A stretch of DNA of 64,000 bases, from the NCBI RefSeq assembly GCF_024399335.1, contig NZ_CP075339.1:930001-994000 (forward strand). Reading direction: 5' to 3'. Below, piece by piece: positions 16,943-25,843 of this stretch. Source of the stretch: Leucobacter aridicollis. Lineage in GTDB: Bacteria > Actinomycetota > Actinomycetes > Actinomycetales > Microbacteriaceae. Numbering within the stretch: position 1 is the stretch's first letter; each line of letters opens with the position of its first letter. A model generated the notes under the pieces. That model saw only the letters and a program-made list of their open reading frames with translations. It made no database searches and was not told the origin of the DNA. Position numbers and translations under genes: made by a program.

Positions 16943-18334
16943 TTACACGGTCACGCGGCGGCTCGTCCGCCCGCTGTTCATATACAGCGCGCGCCCGGTG
17001 CCGTCGTCGCCTGTGAAGGAGTACTGCGGCATGGTGACCTGATCGGTGCCGAGCGCGAGCACGGTGTCGTCGCGCCAGTGCGCGAGCTCGATGGGCTTCG
17101 GTGTTGCGCCGAGTTCAGCGAAGATTCCCTGGAGGTCGTGGGTGACCCAGACCCGACCGTCATCGTCCTGCGTGACATGGGTATCGGCGGCCGCGGAGCG
17201 GTAGGTGCCGACATAGCGCGACGCATCAAACCCTGTCGTTCCCTCAGACGCCTCAGGAGCTGCAGACGCCACGACGCCCGTGAGTCGCTCTATGGCTGGC
17301 AGTACGAGATCGGAGTAGAGCGCCTGCGTGCTGCCGCCGTTGGTGAGTAGCGCGATCGCGACTCCGTGGTCTGGGAAGACGCGGAAGAATGCGCTCTGGC
17401 CGAGAGTGCCACCGTTGTGGCCGATCGTGCGTCCGCCCGACCAGTCAAAGAGTCGCCAGCCAAGGCCCCAGCTGTCGCGCGAGTCGCCGAGGTCGGGGAG
17501 CAGCACCTGCGGCTCCTGCATCGCGGCGATGCTCTCGGCGCTCACGATCTGGGTGCCGTCGGGGCCGACCCCGCCGTTCAAGTGAAGCTTTGCGAAGTCC
17601 ATGAGGTCCGCTGCGCTCGTGCAGAGCACTGACCCTGCGGGGGAGTGCGCGCGAATGAGCGACCATTCCTTCGCAGGCTCGGGCTCGCCGCCAGCCGTCA
17701 TGGTGAGGTGCCCGACCGCGGCCCGGAAGCGAATTGCCTCGTTGGCGCCCGTGACGGCGCGCGTGAGCTGCATCGGCTCGATGAGGTACTTATGTAGGCA
17801 CGCCTCGTAGTGCGCGCCGCGGAGCACCTCGACGAGTCTGCCCAACACGCAGAACGCCGCGTTGTTGTACGAGAACATTTCGCCGGGAGGGAAGATCTGG
17901 TCTGTGTCGCGGAGGGCCTCGACGAAGAGCTTCACCGCGTCTTCGCCCTCGGACGTCCCAGTGAAGACATCGCCCTCGAAGCCCGAAGTATGGGTGAGGA
18001 GGTTTCTGACGGTGATCTGCGCCGCCGCCTCAGCGCTCGCGAGGGCGAACTCGGGGAGGTAGCGCTGGATCGGGGCGTCGAGCTCAACGAGCCCCTCGTC
18101 GACGAGCTGCATGACAAGCGTCGTCGTCCACACCTTGGTGATCGACCCGACCTGGAACACAGTGTCGGTTGTCGCCTCGACTCCGGTGAGCTTGTTGATG
18201 ACGCCGCCCGCAGTGGTGAAGACTTCATCGCCGTGCAGCACTGCGATCGCAGCGCCAGGCACGCTGTGCGTATCGAGCAGGCCCGGAAGCTCGGATTCAA
18301 TCCACGCGCCGACCTGGGCCAGTGACTCCACCAT
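16943..18334 (-). CDS. S12 beta-lactamase-like serine hydrolase (D-aminopeptidase/esterase family)
   Basis: 463 residues. The serine beta-lactamase/transpeptidase-like fold has Ser64-Ile-Thr-Lys67 (nucleophile and general base), Tyr156-Asn-Asn158, and the third box HNGGTLGQ near residue 320. A C-terminal lipocalin-like domain starts about 365 (ASRYVGTYRSAA). No signal peptide, so not a secreted beta-lactamase; family activities include D-amino peptidase and esterase. It matches the last 440 residues of the adjacent S9-S12 fusion along its whole length, with motifs such as QVGSITKVWT and LLTHTSG shared, so one arose from the other by tandem duplication. The ATG follows a strong GAGGAGGAG site. 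The 209-bp gap upstream holds the hairpin of the next operon. Confidence 0.88.
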   Translation of the reverse strand: MVESLAQVGAWIESELPGLLDTHSVPGAAIAVLHGDEVFTTAGGVINKLTGVEATTDTVFQVGSITKVWTTTLVMQLVDEGLVELDAPIQRYLPEFALASAEAAAQITVRNLLTHTSGFEGDVFTGTSEGEDAVKLFVEALRDTDQIFPPGEMFSYNNAAFCVLGRLVEVLRGAHYEACLHKYLIEPMQLTRAVTGANEAIRFRAAVGHLTMTAGGEPEPAKEWSLIRAHSPAGSVLCTSAADLMDFAKLHLNGGVGPDGTQIVSAESIAAMQEPQVLLPDLGDSRDSWGLGWRLFDWSGGRTIGHNGGTLGQSAFFRVFPDHGVAIALLTNGGSTQALYSDLVLPAIERLTGVVASAAPEASEGTTGFDASRYVGTYRSAAADTHVTQDDDGRVWVTHDLQGIFAELGATPKPIELAHWRDDTVLALGTDQVTMPQYSFTGDDGTGRALYMNSGRTSRRVTV

Positions 18335-18494
18335 AAAAACTCCTCCTCATCGAGAAATGCGACTCTTTCGAGCGTAAGGCGCCGCGAAAGCTTGGATCTC
18401 GTAGGACTCGACGGGAGTTGGCCGCGACATTCGTGAGATGCGACAATTCTACGTCACCCGCGGGGAACCGCTCGTGGCCCCAGCACACAGGTAC

Positions 18495-18529
18495 GCCCCC
18501 GGCCGCGGCGTGAACCGTCGGTCGGGGGC
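18495..18529 (-). terminator. Terminator of the first MMPL exporter gene
   Basis: An 11-bp stem with one G-U pair: GCCCCCGGCCG (18495-18505) and CGGTCGGGGGC (18519-18529), loop of 13 bases, 15 bp past the exporter stop codon. Confidence 0.6.
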
Positions 18530-18543
18530 GCTGCCCGCGGGCG

Positions 18544-20757
18544 CTAGTTCGCCGTGTCGACCCGCTTGCTTGCGCGGGACAGCTTCGATGGCCACCAGAT
18601 CTTTTCACCAATGTCGTAGCTCAGCGCTGGTACGAGCAGCGACCTCACGATGAACGTGTCGATGAGCACGCCGAACGCGACGATGAAGGCGATCTGCACG
18701 AGGAAGAGGATCGGGATCACGGCAAGCGCGGCGAACGTCGCGGCGAGCACGAGACCCGCTGACGTGATGACACCGCCGGTGATTGTGAGCCCGCGCAGGA
18801 TCCCCTCGCGGGTGCCATGCTTCACCGATTCCTCCCGGACGCGTGTCATGAGGAAAATGTTGTAGTCGATGCCGAGCGCGACGAGGAAGATGAAGCCGAA
18901 GAGCGGCACGGCCGGGTCTGCGCCGGGGAAGTTGAACACCCCGTTGAAGACGAGCGCTGAGACGCCGAGGGCGGTGCCGAACGAGAGCACCGTCGTGAGC
19001 ACTAGGAGGATCGGCGCGACGATCGAACGCAACAGCAGCATCAGGATGACCAGGATGACGGCGAGCACGACTGGGATGATGAGGTTGCGGTCATGGATCG
19101 ATGCGGTGTTCGTGTCGATCGCAGTTGCGGTGACGCCGCCGACGAGGGCTCCAGGAACCGCGTCAGACAGCTCTGAGCGAATCTCACGAACAGTGACTGC
19201 CGCGGCGTCCGAGTCAGCCGCCGATGTGAGCGTTGCCTGGATCATGACGTCGCCGTCGACGACTGTCGGCTCAGGAGCGGGAGTTCCGGGCGGGCCGAAC
19301 GCTGAGATTCCGTCGGCGGTGATCGGTGCGGAACCGCTCGGCGAGTCTTTCGAGACGACCGATACGCCGTCGATGTCTGAGTGCGCGAGGAGCACGTCTG
19401 CGGCGGCCTGGAGCTCATCTTTCGGCACGACGACTGTCGCGGGGCTGCCTGATCCACCCGGGAAGTGCTCGCCGAGCGCGAGCTGGCCGTCGCGGGCTTC
19501 GGACGATCCAATGACGAGGTCAGATTGCGGCACGCCGACAGCGTTGAGCTGCGTGACTCCGAGTGCGCCCGCGGCGAGCACAATCGCCGTTGTCACCCAG
19601 ATGGCGCGCGGGCGGCGCTTGATGAGGGCCGCGAACTTTCGCCAGATGCCGCCCGAGGGCATGCCATGCTCTGCCTCGACGACGTCGGGTTCGAACACTG
19701 GCCGGCGCGGCCAGAACGCCGCGCGGCCGAACGCGAACAGGATCGCGGGCAGGAGCGTCAGGGCCGCAAGCATCGCGAACACGATGCCGATCGCCGCGAC
19801 AGGGCCGAGCGTGCTGTTCGATTTGAGATCGCTGAGCAGGAGGCACAGGAGGCCAGCGATGACTGTGCCGCCGGATGCGACGATCGGCTCGAACGATGCC
19901 CTCACTGCGCGCATCGTCGCCTGCCACTTGTCGGTGGTGATGCGGAGCTCCTCGCGGAAGCGCGCGACGTAGAGCAGGGAGTAGTCGGTCGCTGCGCCGA
20001 TCACGAGGATGAAGAGGATGCCTTGGGTCTGCCCGCTCAAGAGGATCACGCCGGCTTTGGCGAGCCACCAGACGGTGAGCAGCGCAACGCACAACGCGAA
20101 CATGCTCGTCGCCAGCACGGCGACGGGAAGGAGCAGGGAACGGTAGACGACGATCAGGATCAGGAACACGGCGATGAGCGCGACCCCGAGCAGGAGCCCA
20201 TCGATGCCGGAGAATGCGGCAGCGAGGTCGGAGCTGAACCCGGCGGGGCCTGTCACGTAGACGTTGACGCCGCTGGGGGCGTCTGCCCGCAGTGTCTCGC
20301 CGAGTGCCGCGACGGTGTCGCCGAGGTCTGCGTCGGAGTCGATCGGCACGAAGGCCTGTGCAGCCTTTTCGTCTTCTGACGGGATTGCGGGAGAGGCCCC
20401 GTCGGTGATGCCAGGGGTGTTCGCGAGGCCCGTCAGGGAATCGGAGATCTTCGCGAGGTCTGTGTCTGTGAGTGCCGTGTCGCCCGCGAAGACGACGATC
20501 GCGGGGATCGTGTCGCTGTCGTTAAACTCAGTCAGCAGATTGCGCACCTGCGTCGCGTCGGCGGACTCGGGGAGGTACGCCGTGGGGTCGTTCGAGGACA
20601 CTTCGCTGACCTTGCCGAAGTACGGGCCGCCGATTCCCGCGCCCGCGAACCAGACGAGGATAAGCAGTGCCGGGATCAGGATCCGCAGCCACTTCGGTGC
20701 GCTGCGGCGTGATCCGATGCTCTCCCCGCTTCGATGTTCGGTGTGCGTGCTCGTCAT
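18544..20757 (-). CDS. MMPL/RND-family exporter
   Basis: 737-residue proton-driven membrane transporter with the MMPL layout: one N-terminal helix, a periplasmic domain (about 50-175), five helices, a cytoplasmic loop, then a second repeat with a helix, periplasmic loop and five helices. The proton-relay region GAATDYSLLYVARFREEL and the second GIDYNIFLMTRVREE are both present. It diverges from a MarR gene 124 bp away, so MarR repression is likely. Export of lipids or drugs is typical of this family; cargo unknown. Confidence 0.9.
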   Translation of the reverse strand: MTSTHTEHRSGESIGSRRSAPKWLRILIPALLILVWFAGAGIGGPYFGKVSEVSSNDPTAYLPESADATQVRNLLTEFNDSDTIPAIVVFAGDTALTDTDLAKISDSLTGLANTPGITDGASPAIPSEDEKAAQAFVPIDSDADLGDTVAALGETLRADAPSGVNVYVTGPAGFSSDLAAAFSGIDGLLLGVALIAVFLILIVVYRSLLLPVAVLATSMFALCVALLTVWWLAKAGVILLSGQTQGILFILVIGAATDYSLLYVARFREELRITTDKWQATMRAVRASFEPIVASGGTVIAGLLCLLLSDLKSNSTLGPVAAIGIVFAMLAALTLLPAILFAFGRAAFWPRRPVFEPDVVEAEHGMPSGGIWRKFAALIKRRPRAIWVTTAIVLAAGALGVTQLNAVGVPQSDLVIGSSEARDGQLALGEHFPGGSGSPATVVVPKDELQAAADVLLAHSDIDGVSVVSKDSPSGSAPITADGISAFGPPGTPAPEPTVVDGDVMIQATLTSAADSDAAAVTVREIRSELSDAVPGALVGGVTATAIDTNTASIHDRNLIIPVVLAVILVILMLLLRSIVAPILLVLTTVLSFGTALGVSALVFNGVFNFPGADPAVPLFGFIFLVALGIDYNIFLMTRVREESVKHGTREGILRGLTITGGVITSAGLVLAATFAALAVIPILFLVQIAFIVAFGVLIDTFIVRSLLVPALSYDIGEKIWWPSKLSRASKRVDTAN

Positions 20758-20869
20758 GCGATCCCCCTGCTAGCCATGCGCTTTTCTTGGTTCATTGTCG
20801 AATGTCGCTAGCTTAGCAAGAAATATCAATGGGGTGTAGTTAGTTCAGCATAAAGTATTCGAACCAGGC

Positions 20870-20875
20870 TACAAT
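20870..20875 (+). promoter_or_regulatory. -10 element of the marR-like gene (leaderless)
   Basis: TACAAT at 20870-20875 ends six bases before the ATG at 20882. The 124-bp divergent region also has a GCTA-N3-TAGC half palindrome near 20809-20819 close to the exporter start, a candidate MarR site. Confidence 0.5.
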
Positions 20876-20881
20876 CGTCAC

Positions 20882-21469
20882 ATGCAGGACAAGTTCACGG
20901 GTGAGGAGCAGGACCGCTCCAACGTCTATGATCTCGACTCGAACGACCCCGAGCAGCGGCTCGTGAGCCGAACGGGCGTCGACCCCGCACAGGTGCAACA
21001 CATTGGAATGCTCATGGGCGCCCTTGGGAGGCTTCGCGACGCCGAACAAGAGTTGTCCGATGCCTCGCTCAAATACATGCGGCTCAACGAGACGGACATG
21101 CGCGCGCTGCACTTTCTCATCGTTGCCGGGAACCGGGGAGACCTCGCGACTCCTGGAACGATTGCCAGCCACCTGAAGATTTCAAGCGCCTCGACAACGA
21201 AGCTGCTCGACAGGCTCGAGCGGGCCGGGCATATCGTGCGCCGAGCACACCCCACAGACAGGCGCGCGCTCGCCATCTCTATCACTCCCGAAACGCACGA
21301 AGCGGCGATGAACACAGTGGGCAAGCAACACGCAAAGCGCTTTCATGCCGCGGCTCGCCTGACCCCCGCTGAGCGTGACGTGGTGATCCGATTCCTTGAC
21401 GACATGGCCTCGGAGATCAGGATTGGTTCTGACGAGTGGCCAAACCAGGACGAGGCCGGGGCGAACTAA
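20882..21469 (+). CDS. MarR-family transcriptional regulator
   Basis: 195 residues. The winged helix covers about 65-150: ETDMRALHFLIVAG, ATPGTIASHLKISSASTTKLLDRLE, then the wing with the conserved DRRA motif (AHPTDRRALAISIT). It has an acidic N-terminal extension of about 45 residues (DLDSNDPEQRLVSRTG) not usual for MarR. Divergent from the MMPL exporter, its likely target. There is no ribosome-binding site; a TACAAT hexamer just upstream suggests leaderless translation. Confidence 0.87.
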   Translation: MQDKFTGEEQDRSNVYDLDSNDPEQRLVSRTGVDPAQVQHIGMLMGALGRLRDAEQELSDASLKYMRLNETDMRALHFLIVAGNRGDLATPGTIASHLKISSASTTKLLDRLERAGHIVRRAHPTDRRALAISITPETHEAAMNTVGKQHAKRFHAAARLTPAERDVVIRFLDDMASEIRIGSDEWPNQDEAGAN

Positions 21470-21560
21470 ACTCGATTCTCCTCAGGGTGATCTTCGGCTT
21501 GAGCGGGCCGCAGCCGGGTTAAGAAATCCGCGCACGCCGGTCTCGATCCGGCTACGATCC

Positions 21561-22484
21561 ATGACTATGGGCATCGTATCGAGCGGCGACGACTCTCATC
21601 AGGCTGAGGGGCAGGGTGGCGCGGATCACGCTGCCCGCGAGCGCGAGCGGGTGCAGCAGATCCGGTGGGTCGCCCAGTCGGATAGGCCGGCGCCGATCGC
21701 TGCTTCGTCTCCAGCGGAAGCGCTTGAACTGATGAGCGCGGGCAGTCGGGCCTTCGGGTCGCTGGGGTCGACGGGCGGCGACGTTGAAATGCGCCTTGAC
21801 CCCGAGGCGTTCGGCTTCGTGAACACCGGTGACGAAGACGGCATTCTGAACCAGGAGCCATTCGCCGCAGTGCTGAGCTGTTCTGATGCTCGGGTGCCGA
21901 TCGAGCTTGCGCTGGGTCGCGGGGCGAACGACCTCTTCGTGGTGCGCATCGCCGGCAACGTGCCAGGCGCCGAGTGCCTTGGCAGCATGCACTACGCGTC
22001 TGAGCACCTGCCCCGCGTGCAGCTGTTTTCGGTCATCGGCCATTCTCAGTGCGGTGCCGTGACCGCCGCCGTCGACGCGTTGCTCGACCCTGCGACCTAT
22101 CTCACGGTAGCCCAGCTCGCGCCTTTGCGTGAGATCGTGGATTCCCTCTTTGGCAGCGTCAGGCTCGCCGCCTATGCGATGCAGCAGGTTACCGGCGACG
22201 CAACCTTCGTCGCTGCGGCTGACTCGCCTCGGCTGCGTGAGGTGCTTATCGCGGTGAGCGCCGTCGCCAATGCGGCGCTTGGGGCCAACGTCGTCGCTCG
22301 CAATCTTGGCCGCGAGGCTGCTTTCGGTCTCTACGACCTGTCGGAACGAACCGTCGGCTCAATGCGCGCTGGCGGGTGGGAGTCGGGGATGCGGATGGCT
22401 CCTGAGACTGACGCCGAGCTCGGTGCGGTGATTCGCGAGGCTGCTGAGGGGTACCTTGCCGAGCGCACGACGGTCTCGCCCTGA
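21561..22484 (+). CDS. Beta-class carbonic anhydrase with an N-terminal extension
   Basis: Interconverts CO2 and bicarbonate with zinc. 307 residues, well above the usual 200-220. Zinc ligands Cys107, His161 and Cys164 and the Asp109-Arg111 dyad are in LSCSDARVP and VIGHSQCGAV. The first 50 residues are charged and look disordered, and an extra helical stretch lies at about 180-230 before the C-terminal part. The start could also be the ATG at 21567, which sits eight bases from a TACGAT hexamer. An in-frame opening further upstream overlaps the MarR gene and was not used. A second, standard-length carbonic anhydrase is at 61177. Confidence 0.85.
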   Translation: MTMGIVSSGDDSHQAEGQGGADHAARERERVQQIRWVAQSDRPAPIAASSPAEALELMSAGSRAFGSLGSTGGDVEMRLDPEAFGFVNTGDEDGILNQEPFAAVLSCSDARVPIELALGRGANDLFVVRIAGNVPGAECLGSMHYASEHLPRVQLFSVIGHSQCGAVTAAVDALLDPATYLTVAQLAPLREIVDSLFGSVRLAAYAMQQVTGDATFVAAADSPRLREVLIAVSAVANAALGANVVARNLGREAAFGLYDLSERTVGSMRAGGWESGMRMAPETDAELGAVIREAAEGYLAERTTVSP

Positions 22485-22568
22485 TTCATAGCCTCTGGCA
22501 CATTGCTCCTTCACATACTCTGGCGAGGTGTGACAATGGAACCAAGTTGAAGCGTAGGAAGGAACTGT

Positions 22569-22757
22569 ATGCGTGAGTATTCGTTCGTTCGTGTCGCGGT
22601 GAAACGTCGCCGCGAGGGATCAGTGCTGCAGAAGGACTACCGCGAGGTCATCACCGAGCAGGCCGCGAAAGGCTGGCACTTCGTTCAGGCAATCCCGCTT
22701 GAGTCGCACACAGAGCCGCGACTCGACCTCGTGTTTAGCCGAAAGGTAAAGAAATGA
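22569..22757 (+). CDS. Small DUF4177-like protein
   Basis: 62-residue basic protein. The pattern YSFVRVAVKRRREG, KDYREVITEQAAKGWHFVQAIP and ending DLVFSRKV resembles the DUF4177 fold, a small beta sheet with one helix, of unknown role. AGGAAGGA before the ATG is a good ribosome site. The stop overlaps the next start (ATGA), so it is translated together with the membrane protein that follows. Confidence 0.7.
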   Translation: MREYSFVRVAVKRRREGSVLQKDYREVITEQAAKGWHFVQAIPLESHTEPRLDLVFSRKVKK

Positions 22758-23269
22758 AACACCCACTTCGCCTTCTCCAGGCGTTCACCCTCTTCTTGGC
22801 CGGTCTGTTTGGCTTCTTCGTGTTCCTCGGCAATCTCATGGATTACGACTCAAACTTCCAGTTCGTGAAGCACGTGCTATCGATGGACACCACCTTTGAG
22901 GGCAATGCTCTTATGTGGCGCGCCATCACCACGCCGTGGGTCTGGACAGTCGGCTACATCGGCATCATCATCGCGGAAGGTGCGTTCGCTGCGATCGCGA
23001 TCACAGGCGCCATCAAACTGTTCCTTCGCCGCGACGCAGACATCGCAACGTACGACAGGGCACGGGGCTGGGGATACACGGCGTACGCGCTCGGCTTCGC
23101 GATCTGGTTCATCGGCTTCATCATCATCGGCGCGGAATGGTTCGCGATGTGGCAGTCGAGCACTTGGAACGGCAAAGAGACCGCAATGGGTATCGTCACG
23201 CTCTGGGCCGGATTCGCCGTGCTTCTCGCCATGAACGAGCCCGCCCGCGATTCCGAGTCCAAGGCGTAG
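22754..23269 (+). CDS. DUF2165-family small membrane protein
   Basis: 171 residues, four predicted membrane helices (about 7-27, 58-82, 105-125 and 143-160). The segments FFVFLGNLMDYDSNFQFVKHVLSMDTTF and ALMWRAITTPWVWTVGY are typical of DUF2165 proteins (given as short family marks). Function unknown. Second gene of a three-gene operon with a DUF4177-like and an LssY_C-like protein. Confidence 0.75.
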   Translation: MKHPLRLLQAFTLFLAGLFGFFVFLGNLMDYDSNFQFVKHVLSMDTTFEGNALMWRAITTPWVWTVGYIGIIIAEGAFAAIAITGAIKLFLRRDADIATYDRARGWGYTAYALGFAIWFIGFIIIGAEWFAMWQSSTWNGKETAMGIVTLWAGFAVLLAMNEPARDSESKA

Positions 23270-23276
23270 CGTCAGA

Positions 23277-24620
23277 GTGACTGTGACGGGAGGTGCGCAG
23301 GGCACGCCTGTGCCCGAGCGCGCCTCCAAACGGCGGTTCGCGCTGCAGATGCAGCAACCGCTGCCGCGCGCGACACTGTTCGACCGCACCGCGTTTCTCA
23401 TCGGCACCATCGCGGCTGCCTGGCTCGCGGTGATCATATCGATCCAGAGCGTGCGCTCGCCGTGGGCGCTCCTGCTGTTCGTGCCTGTCTGGGCAATCAC
23501 GGCGTATCTTGTGCTGCCGCGTCTGCATAAGATGCTGTCGGACCTCTACGTTCCGGACTATTTCTTTGGTCGCACCCGGACCGCGGACGGCCTGCTCGGC
23601 GACCCTGTGAATCTTGGTGTCGACGGTGACGGAGAACAGCTCGACACCGCGATGCGGCGTGCAGGCTGGCATCGCGCCGATGAGATCACCGTGCGGTCGA
23701 CCTGGGGCATCATCGTCTCGACCCTCACCCGCAAGAGCTACCCGACCGCACCCGTCTCACCGCTCATGCTGTTTGGGCGTCGCCACGACGTCGCCTATCA
23801 ACAGGAGGTCGCCGGGAACCCGAAGCAGCGCCACCACGTCAGGTTTTGGCACTGCCCACCAGGCTGGTTGCTCCCGGGTGGGGCGCAGACTGATTGGCTC
23901 GGTGCGGGTACCTACGACACTGACGTCGGATTCTCACTGTTCACGCTGCAGATCACGCACCGCATCGACGAGAACACCGACGAAGAACGAGACTTCGTCG
24001 TTGCGAGTGTGCGCGAGGCGTCGCCCGAGATCGCCACGCGCACACTCCGCGACTTCACGACTGGCTATCACGCGCGAAACGGTGGCGGCGACAGGTTTAT
24101 CACCGACGGACATCTTCCAGTGCTCGATGTCACCGCGGTTACACCCGATGGCGACACTTCGGAGCGTGAACCGGTGGTGCCCCAAACCGCCCAGGACGTC
24201 GTCGACCGCGCGCCGCTGAGCATCGCCATCTCGGTGTTCCTCATCATCGTGAGCGCGATCGTCGACTTCGTAGCGGTCATGTTTGACCCCGAAGTCCGGC
24301 AGTCGTGGAACGAGGCAGCGGACTCAGGTGGGCCAATCTTTGCAGCGGCAGTCACGATCCTCGGCGGATCCCTGACGCTCGGCCAGCTCTTCCTTGCCTG
24401 GCGACTCCTCAGGCGGGGCCACCGCTCGCGAACCCTGCTCATCATTCTGCTCGCGCTGACAATCTTTGGTATCGCGGTCGGGTACGTGCAGGGCTTGGAA
24501 GCTATCGGTTTGAACGGCACGCTCTTCTCGGCCTCACTCATGTGCCTGTCGCTGCTCGCGTTGACGAGCGAATCGGCTGCCGCGTGGACGCGAGGGCGAA
24601 GGAACGCCGGCGCGCACTGA
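23277..24620 (+). CDS. Membrane protein with LssY-like C-terminal (LssY_C) domain
   Basis: 447 residues, GTG start seven bases after the previous stop. Helices lie at about 40-80. A soluble domain of about 90-270 has the LssY_C marks (LDTAMRRAGWHRAD, PLMLFGRRHDVAYQQE, RHHVRFW, ASVREAS). Four more helices fill the C-terminus (about 305-435). In other bacteria LssY_C is attached to PAP2 phosphatase-like membrane proteins; here the phosphatase part is absent. Role unknown; a lipid or envelope function is an inference from domain company. Confidence 0.72.
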   Translation: MTVTGGAQGTPVPERASKRRFALQMQQPLPRATLFDRTAFLIGTIAAAWLAVIISIQSVRSPWALLLFVPVWAITAYLVLPRLHKMLSDLYVPDYFFGRTRTADGLLGDPVNLGVDGDGEQLDTAMRRAGWHRADEITVRSTWGIIVSTLTRKSYPTAPVSPLMLFGRRHDVAYQQEVAGNPKQRHHVRFWHCPPGWLLPGGAQTDWLGAGTYDTDVGFSLFTLQITHRIDENTDEERDFVVASVREASPEIATRTLRDFTTGYHARNGGGDRFITDGHLPVLDVTAVTPDGDTSEREPVVPQTAQDVVDRAPLSIAISVFLIIVSAIVDFVAVMFDPEVRQSWNEAADSGGPIFAAAVTILGGSLTLGQLFLAWRLLRRGHRSRTLLIILLALTIFGIAVGYVQGLEAIGLNGTLFSASLMCLSLLALTSESAAAWTRGRRNAGAH

Positions 24621-24651
24621 CGCGCGCAAGTCCGTCGTGTCGCGCGCTGAA

Positions 24652-24657
24652 TAGACT
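24652..24657 (+). promoter_or_regulatory. -10 element of the double GNAT gene
   Basis: TAGACT at 24652-24657, seven bases before the GTG start at 24665, no ribosome site. Supports the choice of this GTG and leaderless expression. Confidence 0.42.
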
Positions 24658-24664
24658 ACGTGCT

Positions 24665-25843
24665 GTGAGTACCCGAGAAGCGATTGAGCGAGCGACGGCG
24701 GCAGACAGTGATGCGATTACACACCTCGTGCGTGAGGCATACGAGCCCTACGTCGAGACGATCGGCCAAGAACCAGCGCCGATGCACGCAGATTACAAGT
24801 CGGCTATCGAAGCTGGTCAGGTGCACATCTGCACGCACGATGGCGAACTCGCCGGGGTGATCGTCACCGAGGCCTCGCCTGCGCACTTCTCCATCGAGAA
24901 CGTCGCGGTCGCGTCGAGCGCGCGCGGGACCGGTGTGGGTGCGCGGCTCCTTGAGTTCGCGGAAGGCGAGGCGCTTCGGCTGGGTCTCAGCGAGGTTCGG
25001 CTCTATACGAACGCCAAGATGACTGCGAACCTCGACTACTACCCCCGACGCGGGTATCGCCGTACCGGACGACGTATCGAGGATGGCTACGATCGCGTGT
25101 TCTTCGCGAAGACGCTCTCCACCACGTCTGCGCCGGCGGCAGAGCAGCGCCTCAACGAGTTCGGTCAGCCGATCGGTGCTGCCGTGAACCGCGTGCTTCC
25201 TGCGCCGGCACCCGGCCGTGTCACCCTGATCGGGGAGCACTGCAGGCTCGAGCCCCTCGATCCCGACGCTCACGCAGCTGGGCTCTACGCAGCCTTCGCG
25301 GCGGCGCCAGATGCGAGTGACTGGACATACATGCCGGTTGGGCCGTTCGCATCAGAGGCGGACTACCGCGCATGGGCCGACGTCGCAGCGCTCGCTCAGG
25401 ATCCGCTGCAGTTCACCGTCGTCAGCATCGCCACGGGCGAGCCCCTCGGAACGCTGTCACTGTTGCGGCAGGACCCGAAGAACGCTGTCGTCGAGGTCGG
25501 GTTCGTCGCCTTCTCCCGGGCGATGCAGCGTACGCCCTACTCCACCGAGGCTCACTTTCTGTTCATGCAGTATGTCTTCGACGAACTGGGCTATCGCCGT
25601 TACGAGTGGAAGTGCGATGCGCTCAACGAGCCGTCGAAGCGTGCGGCGGAGCGCCTCGGGTTCAGCTTTGAGGGCACCTTCCGGCAAGCGACTGTCTACA
25701 AGGGCCGCTCACGCGACACAAGTTGGTTCTCGATCATAGACACTGAATGGCCCGACCTCCGAGCCGAGTTCACTCGTTGGCTGGCCCCCGAAAACTTTGA
25801 CGAGGCGGGTGTGCAGCGGACGCCGCTGCGGACCCGATCCTGA
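24665..25843 (+). CDS. Two-domain GNAT acetyltransferase
   Basis: 392-residue fusion of two GNAT domains. Residues about 1-155: motif A VAVASSARGTGVGARLLEFAE and EVRLYTNAKMTANLDYYPRRGY. Residues about 190-380: a RimJ/RimL-like domain with LEPLDPDAHAAGLYAAF, GTLSLLRQDPKNAVVEVGFVA and ALNEPSKRAAERLGFSFEGTF. The joining segment (about 160-185) has no break in frame. The second half resembles the family acting on ribosomal-protein or other N-terminal amines. The two active sites may use different substrates (inference). Confidence 0.82.
   Translation: MSTREAIERATAADSDAITHLVREAYEPYVETIGQEPAPMHADYKSAIEAGQVHICTHDGELAGVIVTEASPAHFSIENVAVASSARGTGVGARLLEFAEGEALRLGLSEVRLYTNAKMTANLDYYPRRGYRRTGRRIEDGYDRVFFAKTLSTTSAPAAEQRLNEFGQPIGAAVNRVLPAPAPGRVTLIGEHCRLEPLDPDAHAAGLYAAFAAAPDASDWTYMPVGPFASEADYRAWADVAALAQDPLQFTVVSIATGEPLGTLSLLRQDPKNAVVEVGFVAFSRAMQRTPYSTEAHFLFMQYVFDELGYRRYEWKCDALNEPSKRAAERLGFSFEGTFRQATVYKGRSRDTSWFSIIDTEWPDLRAEFTRWLAPENFDEAGVQRTPLRTRS

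Noticed and set aside
21396-21560. Longer carbonic anhydrase start at 21396
   Set aside because: Would overlap 74 bases of the MarR gene in another frame and give a Pro/Arg-rich tail with no ribosome site.
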